Below, piece by piece: positions 5,527 to 13,376 of a DNA stretch of 33,903 nt. Numbering within the stretch: position 1 is the stretch's first letter; every line of letters begins with the position of its first letter. The position numbers were made by a program, and so were the translations under genes. The notes under the pieces were generated by a model. That model ran no database searches and was not told the origin of the DNA. It was given only the letters and a program-made list of their open reading frames with translations. Origin of the DNA: a virus; IMG/VR virus record IMGVR_UViG_3300021185_000291, positions 1 through 33,903 of that record; one strand, given 5' to 3'.

Positions 5527-7187
5527 TGAAGAAAAAATCTAGAGAGTATCTTGATAGGCTACGCCAGCAAGACATGAGTGTGGAGTATCGCTGCATCAAT
5601 GGACTCCAGCGCACCCCTTGGTCAATCAATAAGCCTGTGCTTGAGGTAATGAGAACAGCATGGGACAGCGGTGAAGAGTGGGCTGGCCTCCCTCCTCGTG
5701 AAGACTTACCCTTACCTGTGTACCCATTCGATAAAGACCCGCAGGAAATGAGCGAGGCAGAGAAGTTACTGTTCAGAGATTGGTCGAGCAAACGCAACCG
5801 TGTGTACCAAGCGAATGGTAAGTCAATGTCACGGCGTATCCAGGTGGAGCGTACACTACAGCTTGCCAACCACTACGCCAAGTACGATGAGTTTTACTTT
5901 GTGTGGCAACTGGACTTCCGTTCACGCAAGTATCCTGTCGAGTCCTTCATGTCACCGCAGGTTGCCGATTGGGGTAAGGCTCTTATTGGATTTACATACG
6001 GCTTCCCTATCAACGATGCAGGAGATGCTGATTGGCTCGCCATTCACGGTGCTAACCTGTTCGGTAATGACAAGGTATCCTTTGCTGAGCGTATCCAGTG
6101 GGCATGGGATAGCGAGGATGACATAGTAAAGGTAGCTGAGAACCCACTTGATTACATGTGGTGGACGCAGGCCGACAAGCCTTGGCAGTTCCTTGGCTGG
6201 TGTATGGAATGGTACGGCCTACTACGACAGGGCTGGGGATACTACACCCACCTACCCTGCGCTGCTGATGGTAGCTGTAATGGACTACAGCATCTAAGTG
6301 CAATCCTGCTTGATGAGCAGGGTGGTAGGGCTACTAACTTAATACCATCAGATGCACCGTCAGATATATACACTGATGTAGCAATTAGGGCTGAGACTTT
6401 AGTAAAGCAAGATGCCCAAGATGGTAATGAGATGGCTAAGAAATGCTTAGAGTTTGGCATCACTCGCAGTCTAACCAAGAGGCCTGTGATGATTACTCCT
6501 TACAGTGGCACACAACACGCTTGCCGTGAGTACATCCAAGACGCTATCGCTGATAGGATTGAGAAGAAGGGAGACAGTAACCCCTTTGGTGATGACTACT
6601 TTGAAGCCTCGCTCTACCTCAGCCGACATATTTGGCAGGGTATTAACGAGACTATCTCATCAGCCCGGCAGGTAATGGACTACGTTAAGACCATCGGCTC
6701 ACACTACGCTGATGCTAACAAACATATGGAATGGATAACGCCTACTAATTTTCTAGTTGTCCAGCCCTACCTCAATACTAAGAAGCGGAGGATAGAAACA
6801 CACATTGATGGTAGTATTGTACGACTAAGCTATCAACAAGAACTAGAAGATGTGAACAGGTCACGCATAACTTCTGGTAGCTCCCCTAACTTTATCCATT
6901 CACTGGATGCAGCAGCCCTGACTGAGACAGTGGTGCGTTGTATGGATGGGGGGATGACTGACTTTGCTATGGTTCACGACAGCTATGGTACACATAGCCC
7001 TAACATGCCAGTGCTTAGTCAGGTTTTAAGAGAAGCCTTTGTTGAAATGTATCAGGAGAATGATGTATTACAACAGCTTCGTGACCATGCTTGTTACACT
7101 ATAGGAGATAATACACTACCCCAACCACCAACAAAAGGTGGCCTAGATTTGAGCAAGATACTGGAATCACAGTACTTCTTTGCTTGA
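5526..7187 (+). CDS. T7-like RNA polymerase, catalytic subunit (split gene, part 2)
   Basis: A 553-residue polymerase body starting MKKKSREYLDRL at ATG 5526, which overlaps the stop of part 1 (TGATG) and has its own ribosome site GAGGG (5514-5518) 7 bases upstream. Catalytic motifs are complete: DFRSR (Asp130, Arg134; T7 D421/R425), motif A ADGSCNG with Asp248 (T7 D537), motif B Arg314, Lys318, Tyr326 (T7 R627, K631, Y639) and motif C HDS with Asp485 (T7 D812). It ends QYFFA, like the conserved FAFA foot of T7. Spacing of motifs agrees with T7, so nothing essential is missing from the catalytic part. The frame is open back to 5454, which means a -1 frameshift could also fuse the halves. Confidence 0.93.
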   Translation: MKKKSREYLDRLRQQDMSVEYRCINGLQRTPWSINKPVLEVMRTAWDSGEEWAGLPPREDLPLPVYPFDKDPQEMSEAEKLLFRDWSSKRNRVYQANGKSMSRRIQVERTLQLANHYAKYDEFYFVWQLDFRSRKYPVESFMSPQVADWGKALIGFTYGFPINDAGDADWLAIHGANLFGNDKVSFAERIQWAWDSEDDIVKVAENPLDYMWWTQADKPWQFLGWCMEWYGLLRQGWGYYTHLPCAADGSCNGLQHLSAILLDEQGGRATNLIPSDAPSDIYTDVAIRAETLVKQDAQDGNEMAKKCLEFGITRSLTKRPVMITPYSGTQHACREYIQDAIADRIEKKGDSNPFGDDYFEASLYLSRHIWQGINETISSARQVMDYVKTIGSHYADANKHMEWITPTNFLVVQPYLNTKKRRIETHIDGSIVRLSYQQELEDVNRSRITSGSSPNFIHSLDAAALTETVVRCMDGGMTDFAMVHDSYGTHSPNMPVLSQVLREAFVEMYQENDVLQQLRDHACYTIGDNTLPQPPTKGGLDLSKILESQYFFA

Positions 7188-7188
7188 G

Positions 7189-7207
7189 TTCTAACCTTCC
7201 CCTATAG
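7189..7207 (+). promoter_or_regulatory. Candidate phage RNA polymerase promoter (copy 1)
   Basis: AACCTTCCCCTATAG at 7193-7207 is repeated exactly at 15397-15411; extended by four bases (TTCT here, TTCA there) the match is 18 of 19. Both copies lie in intergenic gaps directly before functional modules. The CTATAG end resembles the initiating end of T7-type promoters (CTATAG with G at +1). This copy precedes the replication block. Confidence 0.65.
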
Positions 7208-7234
7208 CCTATTAGTTACACTCAAGGAGACATT

Positions 7235-7858
7235 ATGAGTAAGTATAAAATTGCAGAAGGTAAAGGTATCTGGGCTAAGGTCTTTGAACCAGATACAAAG
7301 TTTAATCCTGATGGTGTCTACTCAGTAGACCTATTAAAACCAGAGACAGATGCTGTAAAGATGAGTGAGTATCTTGAAGGCCTTGTGAACGAGCGCATGG
7401 CTGAAGAGATTAAGGCTAGTCCTAAGTACAAGGATAACCTGTCCACTCACCTCCCCTTTGAAAAAGATTTTGATAGGGATGGTAATGAAACTGGAAACAT
7501 CAAGTTTAAGTTCAAGCTTGATGCCGTAGTCAAAGGACGTAACGGTGAGTTCAGCCAGAAGCCAGCAGTCATGGATGCCAAGCGTACACCAATGTCAGGT
7601 GATAATCTTATTGGTAATGGCAGTGACCTAAAGGTAGCCTTTGAACCTCGTACATACTTTATACCTGCATCTAAAACAGTAGGTGTAAAGCTCCATCTCC
7701 GTGGCGTACAAGTAATCAACCTCGTGTCTTATGGAGACAGTGCCTCAATGTTTGAGGATGAGGATGGATACACTGAAGCGGCTGTCGAAAAAGATGACCG
7801 ACAGGACGTTCCCTTTGATACAGCAAGCGAGACAGTGAATGCCGAAGGGGACTTTTGA
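7235..7858 (+). CDS. Single-stranded DNA-binding protein (T7 gp2.5-like)
   Basis: Coats single-stranded DNA and coordinates helicase and polymerase at the fork. The 207-residue protein begins with the family-typical YKIAEGKGIWAKVFEPDTKF segment, contains a beta-rich OB-fold-like middle, and ends in a long acidic tail finishing AEGDF; an acidic tail with a terminal aromatic residue is what gp2.5 uses to bind partners. ATG 7235 follows AAGGAG. It is first behind the candidate phage promoter, as in T7 order (after RNA polymerase, before endonuclease I). Its last 20 bases overlap the next gene. Confidence 0.85.
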   Translation: MSKYKIAEGKGIWAKVFEPDTKFNPDGVYSVDLLKPETDAVKMSEYLEGLVNERMAEEIKASPKYKDNLSTHLPFEKDFDRDGNETGNIKFKFKLDAVVKGRNGEFSQKPAVMDAKRTPMSGDNLIGNGSDLKVAFEPRTYFIPASKTVGVKLHLRGVQVINLVSYGDSASMFEDEDGYTEAAVEKDDRQDVPFDTASETVNAEGDF

Positions 7859-8198
7859 GCAGTACGTTATCTCTGACCTAGAAAGTAGGGGCGTTCCGTT
7901 TGCTTATGAACCACATAGCATACCCTATCGGGTGGAACGCCTCTACAATCCTGACCTCCTCATCAATGAAATTTACATAGAGATGAAGGGATACTTTCGA
8001 CAGGATGCACAACGAAAGATGAAGGCAGTCAAGGCACAGAACCCTGAGCTAGACATACGCTTCATCTTTCAGAAGGCAACCTCGCCAGTTCAAGGCGCGA
8101 AGGTACGCAAGGATGGGACAAAGATGACGTGCGCTGAGTGGGCAGACCGTAATGGTTTTGTCTGGAGTGAAGGAACTTTGCCAGAGGAGTGGGCATAA
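7839..8198 (+). CDS. Endonuclease I, Holliday-junction resolvase (T7 gp3-like)
   Basis: Cuts branched DNA and helps break down host DNA and resolve replication intermediates. In 119 residues (T7: 149) the catalytic residues line up as Glu7 (FEQYV), Asp39 (NPDLLI) and Glu48 with Lys50 (IEMKG), equivalent to T7 E20, D55, E65 and K67. The LESRGVPFAYE segment matches T7 LESKGIKFEYE. The basic T7 C-terminal extension is absent. ATG 7839 lies inside the end of the ssDNA-binding protein gene in another frame; the protein start (MPKGTFEQ) fits the family. Confidence 0.9.
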   Translation: MPKGTFEQYVISDLESRGVPFAYEPHSIPYRVERLYNPDLLINEIYIEMKGYFRQDAQRKMKAVKAQNPELDIRFIFQKATSPVQGAKVRKDGTKMTCAEWADRNGFVWSEGTLPEEWA

Positions 8199-8383
8199 TG
8201 AAAAATGTTAAGTCAATCACAGTTAACCTACCAGTTACCATCAACGCTAACATCATTGATTGGGAGCTACTAGCTTATGAGATAGTAGAAGACCAGAACA
8301 TTGAGAATGATGAGTTACGTTCCATAGCTAAGAATATGCGGTACGCTGCACAGATTGTGGAGGAAGGCATTGGAGGAGAGTAA
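8198..8383 (+). CDS. Small hypothetical protein in the lysozyme position
   Basis: A 61-residue acidic protein beginning MKNVKSITVNLPVTINANII. ATG 8198 follows AGAGGAG (8183-8189) and overlaps the endonuclease stop. It occupies the place where T7 has gene 3.5 (amidase, also an RNA polymerase inhibitor), but it has no zinc-binding amidase motif and is far too short. Its 3' end overlaps the primase-helicase start. Function unknown. Confidence 0.6.
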   Translation: MKNVKSITVNLPVTINANIIDWELLAYEIVEDQNIENDELRSIAKNMRYAAQIVEEGIGGE

Positions 8384-9965
8384 CTACATCCGAAAGGAAG
8401 CTTGCACTCACTGTGGTAGCTCTGATGCTAACGCTATCTACACTGACCACAGCTACTGCTTTTCCTGTGAGACATACGCCTTGCTTGGAGAGCCAGTAGA
8501 ACCTACACCAGCCAACACTAATCTAGTTGATGGTCAGGTATGTTCGCTAAGTAAGCGTGGCATATCTAATGATACCTGCAAATTCTGGGACTACCGCATC
8601 GGTCAATACAAAGGACAGGCAGTTCAGATTGCTAACTACAAGAATGACAGAGGTAGAACCATTGGGCAGAAGCTACGCTTTGCCAACAAGGACTTCTTAT
8701 ATCTTGGAGATAGTAAAGACATTGGGCTGTATGGTCAGCACCTATGGCGTAGCACAGGTAAGATGGTGGTTATCACAGAAGGTGAAGTCGATGCCCTCTC
8801 TGTTAGCCAGTGCTTCAACAACCGTTGGCCTGTGGTCAGCCTACCTCAAGGCTGTGCGTCTGCTAAGAAGGCTATCAGTAAATCTATTGAATGGCTTGAG
8901 CAGTTTGAAACTGTAGTACTGTGCTTCGACATGGACGAACAAGGACGCAAGGCAGCTCACGAGGCAGCCCTACTCCTCAGCCCAGGCCGCGCCAAGATTG
9001 CTTCCCTACCTGCTGGGCATAAGGATGCAAACGATATGCTCAAGGCTAACCAGCAGAAGGCATTGCTTGATGCTATCTGGGGAGCCAAGAGTTTCAGACC
9101 TGACGGTATCGTAGATGGCGCAGACTTATGGGATGTGGTATCATCAACAGAAGATAAGGAAAGCGTAAGCTATCCCTATCAAGGCATAACAGATAAGACG
9201 ATGGGTCTTCGCGTTGGTGAGATTGTCACTATCACAGCAGGTAGTGGCACTGGCAAGAGTCAGTTCACTAAGGAGATAGCACACCACCTGATACGCCAAG
9301 GCGAAACGCTGGGCTACATTGCCCTTGAAGAGAACGTCAAACGCACAGCCCAAGGCCTTATGTCCTTGTCAATCAACAAGCCTATTCATTTGGGTAACGA
9401 TGGAGTCACAGAGGATGAACTTAAACTTGCCTTTAGCGACACTCTTGGCACTGGTAGGGTCTATCTCTATGACCATTGGGGTAGCACTGACTCTGATAAT
9501 TTACTTCAGAAGGTACGCTACTTGGCTAGAGGCTGTGACTGTAAGTGGATTGTACTTGACCATCTCTCTATTGTAGTTTCGGGCATGGAAGGTGGTGACG
9601 AAAGACGTACCATCGACACACTTATGACCCAACTTCGTACACTCGTGGAGGAATTGCAGATAGGGCTGATACTAGTCAGTCACTTGAAGCGCCCATCTGG
9701 AGATAGAGGACACGAGGATGGAGCGCAAACCTCCATGTCTCAACTGCGTGGCTCTGCTGCAATCGGACAGCTAAGCGACATGGTGATTGGGCTGGAGAGA
9801 AACCAGCAGGATAAAGACAACCTTCACATAACAACCGCAAGGCTGCTCAAGAATAGATGGTGCGGCGTAACAGGAATCTGTTGCCACCTCGCCTACTCCT
9901 CAGATAGCGGCCGCATGACAGAAACGGTAATCGAAGATGACCAGCAAGAAACCCCTGACTTCTAA
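8370..9965 (+). CDS. Primase-helicase (T7 gp4-like)
   Basis: Makes primers and unwinds DNA at the fork. Domains in order over 531 residues: zinc ribbon with CTHC and CFSC pairs (first 35 residues); TOPRIM primase with EGEVDA (Glu137) and CFDMDEQGRKA; RecA-type helicase with Walker A GSGTGKSQ (Lys296), ALEEN, Walker B WIVLDHLS and the LRGSAAIGQLSDMV motif. The length is close to T7 (566). No ATG is available near the zinc ribbon: TTG 8370 (MEESNYIRKEAC) is preferred, with AGGA at 8361-8364; TTG 8355 would add five residues. The start overlaps the preceding small gene by 14 bases. Confidence 0.92.
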   Translation: MEESNYIRKEACTHCGSSDANAIYTDHSYCFSCETYALLGEPVEPTPANTNLVDGQVCSLSKRGISNDTCKFWDYRIGQYKGQAVQIANYKNDRGRTIGQKLRFANKDFLYLGDSKDIGLYGQHLWRSTGKMVVITEGEVDALSVSQCFNNRWPVVSLPQGCASAKKAISKSIEWLEQFETVVLCFDMDEQGRKAAHEAALLLSPGRAKIASLPAGHKDANDMLKANQQKALLDAIWGAKSFRPDGIVDGADLWDVVSSTEDKESVSYPYQGITDKTMGLRVGEIVTITAGSGTGKSQFTKEIAHHLIRQGETLGYIALEENVKRTAQGLMSLSINKPIHLGNDGVTEDELKLAFSDTLGTGRVYLYDHWGSTDSDNLLQKVRYLARGCDCKWIVLDHLSIVVSGMEGGDERRTIDTLMTQLRTLVEELQIGLILVSHLKRPSGDRGHEDGAQTSMSQLRGSAAIGQLSDMVIGLERNQQDKDNLHITTARLLKNRWCGVTGICCHLAYSSDSGRMTETVIEDDQQETPDF

Positions 9966-10125
9966 GAACGTACTTGTTCTCTACACAGAAGAACAACTCA
10001 CCAAGGCATACCAAGATTTTCTAGAAGAGGTAGCCAGCCTAATGATTGAAGGCCATGACATGGGCAACGTGCCTACGCTTGAGGAGTTCCGTGTCATCTA
10101 TGAGGAAGAGCAAGCAAGTTTATAA
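9937..10125 (+). CDS. Small hypothetical protein
   Basis: A 62-residue protein with an amphipathic helical, acidic C-terminal half (ends IYEEEQASL). ATG 9937 lies 29 bases inside the end of the helicase gene in another frame. It sits between helicase and DNA polymerase where T7 has small genes 4.3-4.7. No family recognised. Confidence 0.55.
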   Translation: MTSKKPLTSKNVLVLYTEEQLTKAYQDFLEEVASLMIEGHDMGNVPTLEEFRVIYEEEQASL

Positions 10126-10146
10126 TCACTCCAGCGAGAGGATACT

Positions 10147-11856
10147 ATGACTACATATATAATGGACATCGAAGCCAACCACCTACTTCAAGACGTAACA
10201 AAAGTCTGGTGTGTTGTAATGAGAAACGCAGACACGGATGAGGTACATACCTTTAACCCTGATGAGATTGAAGCAAGCCTAGAGTTTATGAATAAGGCTG
10301 AGTATCTCGTTGGTCACAACCTAATAGACTACGACTTGAGAGTACTCAAGAAGCTGTACGGTTGGGACTACAAGGGTAAAGTGATTGATACATTAGTCTG
10401 CACTCGTACCATCTGGCCTCACATTGGAGAGCTAGATAGTAAGAGCAGAAACTTACCACAAAAATTAAGAGGCAGTCACAGCTTAAAGGCTTGGGGCTTT
10501 AGACTAGGGGAGTTGAAAGGTGATTTCAATACTGGCGGCGAGAGCTTTGAGATATACACCCCAGAGATGCTCACCTACTGCATACAAGATACTGCCTGTA
10601 CCAAAGTACTCTACGATAAAATCAAAGCTAAGAACTTTAGCCAAGACGCTCTGGACTTAGAGCATAGACTGCACACCCTGCTCGTTAGACAGCAGGAGGC
10701 AGGCTTCCCCTTCCACGTTGAGAAGGCACAGAAGCTACATGCTACCCTAGAAGGTAGACGCTCTGAGATACACACACAGCTAGTGGATACCTTTGAGCCT
10801 ACCATTATTGAGATGAAGACTAAGACAAAGGTTCTTCCTTTCAACCCAGCATCACGCCCTCAGATAGCTGACCGCCTGATGAAACGGGGATGGGTTCCTA
10901 CCTCATTCACTCCTACGAATGAACCCAAGGTAGATGAGAAGATACTAAAAGAAATAGATATACCAGAGGCACAGCTTGTCTCCGAATATCTAATGTTGAA
11001 CAAGCGCATTGCTCAGTTAGCTACAGGCAACCAAGCGTGGCTCAAACTAGAAAAGGATGGACGGATACATGGACGTGTCAATCATATGGGTGCAGTTACA
11101 TCACGTTGCACAGCGAACAATCCAAACATGCAACAGGTGCCAAGCCAGTCTGCTCCCTTTGGTAAAGAGTGCCGTGAGTTATTCTATGCGCCTAGCGGGT
11201 ACAGTCTCCTTGGTGCTGATGCGTCAGGCTTGGAGCTTCGCTGTCTGGCTCACTACATGGCTAACTACGATGACGGTGCGTATGCACAAGAAGTTGTCAA
11301 TGGTGATGTACACTCTAAGACACAGGAACTCGCAGGGTTACCTTCCCGGGCTACAGCCAAGACTTTCATTTATGGATTTCTTTACGGTTCGGGCGATGAG
11401 AAGACAGGCCAGATTATTGGCAAGGGTGCTACGGAAGGTAAGAAGATAAAGGCTAAGTTTCTTCGGAAGCTACCTGCCCTCAAGAAACTAAGAGATGCTG
11501 CCTCCTCTGCTGCTAGTGACAGAGGCTGGGTCAAGGGATTGGATGGACGTATCATACCTATACGCCACGCCCACGCCAGCTTGAACACTATCCTTCAGAG
11601 TTGTGGAGCTATTATATGTAAGCGTTGGTACGTCACGATTGAAGCACTGCTACGCCTTAAAGGGTACACGAGTGTAGATGTTACGGTTGTAGCATTCATT
11701 CACGATGAAGTCCAAGTCCTTGTTCGCAACGGACTAGAGGATGAAGTCGGTAAACTAATTCAACAAGCGATGAAGGATACCGAAGCTTACTACAAGTTTC
11801 GATGCACCTTGGACAGTGAGTACTCATATGGAAATGACTGGTCTTCAACCCACTAA
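10147..11856 (+). CDS. Family A DNA polymerase with proofreading exonuclease (T7 gp5-like)
   Basis: Replicates the phage genome. N-terminal 3'-5' exonuclease motifs: DIEANHL (Asp7, Glu9), VGHNLIDYDL and YCIQDTACTK. Polymerase motifs: A with Asp358 in LLGADASGLELR, B in RATAKTFIYGFLYGSG, and C with Asp520 in FIHDEV. The 569 residues are shorter than T7 (704), mostly between the exonuclease and motif A, so the thioredoxin-binding insert of T7 is probably reduced or absent. ATG 10147 follows GAGAGGA. Its last bases overlap the next gene. A copy of the TACACGAGTGTA palindrome lies within the gene (11665-11676). Confidence 0.95.
   Translation: MTTYIMDIEANHLLQDVTKVWCVVMRNADTDEVHTFNPDEIEASLEFMNKAEYLVGHNLIDYDLRVLKKLYGWDYKGKVIDTLVCTRTIWPHIGELDSKSRNLPQKLRGSHSLKAWGFRLGELKGDFNTGGESFEIYTPEMLTYCIQDTACTKVLYDKIKAKNFSQDALDLEHRLHTLLVRQQEAGFPFHVEKAQKLHATLEGRRSEIHTQLVDTFEPTIIEMKTKTKVLPFNPASRPQIADRLMKRGWVPTSFTPTNEPKVDEKILKEIDIPEAQLVSEYLMLNKRIAQLATGNQAWLKLEKDGRIHGRVNHMGAVTSRCTANNPNMQQVPSQSAPFGKECRELFYAPSGYSLLGADASGLELRCLAHYMANYDDGAYAQEVVNGDVHSKTQELAGLPSRATAKTFIYGFLYGSGDEKTGQIIGKGATEGKKIKAKFLRKLPALKKLRDAASSAASDRGWVKGLDGRIIPIRHAHASLNTILQSCGAIICKRWYVTIEALLRLKGYTSVDVTVVAFIHDEVQVLVRNGLEDEVGKLIQQAMKDTEAYYKFRCTLDSEYSYGNDWSSTH
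11665..11676. repeat. Palindrome TACAC-GA-GTGTA, candidate repressor site
   Basis: Exact copy of the 12-base palindrome at 1363 and 4690, here inside the DNA polymerase gene (encoding YTSV). Its position within a lytic gene recalls repressor stop sites scattered in some temperate phages, but chance or codon use cannot be excluded for this single copy. Confidence 0.3.
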
Positions 11857-12250
11857 AGCTAACCGTAAGAAGTTTGATATTGATTTGGCATACGGCAAGG
11901 TTCGTGAGCAAGAGGTAGCTGACATGCTACAGGATAAAAAGATTGAGGTGAAGAGTGAGCGAGGTGTTTGGTACAACTCAGGAAACATTGCCATCGAGTA
12001 TGAAAGCTACGGCAAACCCTCTGGCATAGCAGCCACTGAGTCTGACTACTGGTTTCACAACCTGTGCCTTGGTGACACTACCTTCGCCACCCTTGTATTT
12101 AAGACAGACGTACTCAGAAACATCATCAATCAACTAGACCATATTCGTAGCGTCAATGGTGGTGATGGGTACAAGTCTAAGATGTACCTCCTTAACCTTG
12201 AGAAGCTTTTCTCCACTGATGTAATAAAGGCACTGAAGAATGGACTTTGA
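11828..12250 (+). CDS. Probable PD-(D/E)XK nuclease-like protein
   Basis: A 140-residue protein with an early acidic helix (GKVREQEVADML, Glu27 and Glu29), followed by IEVKSE (Glu40, Lys42), the E-x-K arrangement of PD-(D/E)XK nucleases, then IEYESYGKPSGIAATESDYW, a pattern I know from phage proteins assigned to that fold. ATG 11828 lies 29 bases inside the end of the DNA polymerase gene; ATG 11834 is an alternative and neither has a strong ribosome site. It sits between the DNA polymerase and 5'-3' exonuclease genes, consistent with recombination or host DNA breakdown. The nuclease call is inferred from motifs only. Confidence 0.6.
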   Translation: MEMTGLQPTKANRKKFDIDLAYGKVREQEVADMLQDKKIEVKSERGVWYNSGNIAIEYESYGKPSGIAATESDYWFHNLCLGDTTFATLVFKTDVLRNIINQLDHIRSVNGGDGYKSKMYLLNLEKLFSTDVIKALKNGL

Positions 12251-12428
12251 TTTTATCTTTAAACTAATCGTAACCGTTTGTTTCTTTGGTGTCAGTACAG
12301 CACTTGTCTTGAAGTGGGCTGTTGGAGCGTACCTAGATTACGTCCAAGTCATGGAAGGCATACGCATTATCACTATGGAAGAACATAAAGAACGAGACAT
12401 GAGAGGGGACAGTGATGCTAATTATTGA
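12240..12428 (+). CDS. Small single-span membrane protein
   Basis: A 62-residue protein with one hydrophobic helix (about residues 6-30, KLIVTVCFFGVSTALVLKW) followed by a charged soluble tail. ATG 12240 overlaps the end of the nuclease-like gene, and its end overlaps the exonuclease start. Its place inside the replication block is unusual for a holin; it could tether replication proteins to the membrane or disturb the host envelope. Function unknown. Confidence 0.6.
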   Translation: MDFDFIFKLIVTVCFFGVSTALVLKWAVGAYLDYVQVMEGIRIITMEEHKERDMRGDSDANY

Positions 12429-13131
12429 TGCTGACATTGTAGCATATAGAGCAGCTACGTCCTGTGAACATCCTATTCATTGGGGTGATGGGCTATGGAC
12501 ATTACATGCCTTTGAGCAAGACGTGGGTACATACATTAGTATGTTCATAGATAACTTAGTAAAGGAATCTGGTGCTACTAAAATACTATGTTGCCTTTCT
12601 GATAAGGAAAACTTCCGTAAAGAAATAGCCTCTTTCTACAAAGCTAACAGGGCTGACACTCGTAAGCCTATGCTTCTTGGCTACGGTAGACAGTACATCC
12701 AAGACAACTGGGATACCACAATCATAGAGAAGCTTGAGGCTGACGATGTTATTGGCATCACAGCTACAGCGCAGGACAACTGCATCATCTGGTCAGAAGA
12801 TAAAGACCTTATGACTGTACCCGGCACTCACCTAGTCAAGGGTGAGATAGTTGAGGTGACTATTGATGAGGCAGACCACCTATTCTACACGCAGATTTTA
12901 ACAGGTGATACAGCCGACAACTATAAGGGTTGCCCCGGTATTGGAGCCGTGAAAGCTGAGCGTCTACTAACCCCACCAGAGGGAGAGACAGCTACTAATG
13001 TGTGGCGTTGGTCACAAGTTGTTAAGGCTTTTGAGAAGGCTGGTCTTAATCAAGATGAAGCCCTCCTCCAAGCAAGACTTGCATACATCAAGAGAGAGTT
13101 AGGAACTGAGCTATGGCAACCACCCAGCTAA
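12415..13131 (+). CDS. 5'-3' exonuclease (T7 gp6-like, FEN family)
   Basis: Degrades DNA from 5' ends, removing primers and host DNA. The 238-residue protein starts MLIIDADIVAYRAA, the first acidic site of the family, and carries EADDVIG, WSEDKDLM and the helix-three-turn segment TGDTADNYKGCPGIGAVKAE with two conserved aspartates. ATG 12415 is chosen over GTG 12412; AGAGGGG lies just upstream. It overlaps the preceding membrane protein and the following DUF3310 gene. Position and length match T7 gene 6. Confidence 0.88.
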   Translation: MLIIDADIVAYRAATSCEHPIHWGDGLWTLHAFEQDVGTYISMFIDNLVKESGATKILCCLSDKENFRKEIASFYKANRADTRKPMLLGYGRQYIQDNWDTTIIEKLEADDVIGITATAQDNCIIWSEDKDLMTVPGTHLVKGEIVEVTIDEADHLFYTQILTGDTADNYKGCPGIGAVKAERLLTPPEGETATNVWRWSQVVKAFEKAGLNQDEALLQARLAYIKRELGTELWQPPS

Positions 13132-13376
13132 GGCATGAAGCATACATGAAGAAAATGGCAGAGGAGATGGACGTTGTTAATAAACCGAAACACTACAACC
13201 AGAGCGGTGTCGAGTGCATTGACGCAATCGAAGCGGCGACAGGTACAGGCTTTGAGTCCTACCTCCAAGGTAACATTATCAAATACCTCTGGAGATACAA
13301 ATACAAAAACGGAGTTGAAGACCTCAAAAAAGCACAGTGGTACTTAAACAAATTAATAGAGGTAACAGATGATTAA
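13113..13376 (+). CDS. DUF3310 protein
   Basis: An 87-residue protein with the clear family signature: NKPKHYNQSGVECIDAIEA, then LQGNIIKYLWRYKYKNGVED and LKKAQWYLNKLI. DUF3310 proteins are common in phages, often near nucleotide metabolism genes, and some annotations call them nucleotide kinase-like; the activity is not established. It lies between the exonuclease and the MazG-like gene and overlaps both, which supports a part in nucleotide supply. ATG 13113 is inside the end of the exonuclease gene; ATG 13140 or 13149 would shorten an unconserved N-terminus. Confidence 0.85.
   Translation: MATTQLRHEAYMKKMAEEMDVVNKPKHYNQSGVECIDAIEAATGTGFESYLQGNIIKYLWRYKYKNGVEDLKKAQWYLNKLIEVTDD

Noticed and set aside
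7097-7108. CACTATAGGAGA, similar to the end of the T7 promoter
   Set aside because: It lies within the polymerase coding sequence, lacks the rest of the T7 consensus, and differs from the repeated AACCTTCCCCTATAG motif that sits in true gaps.
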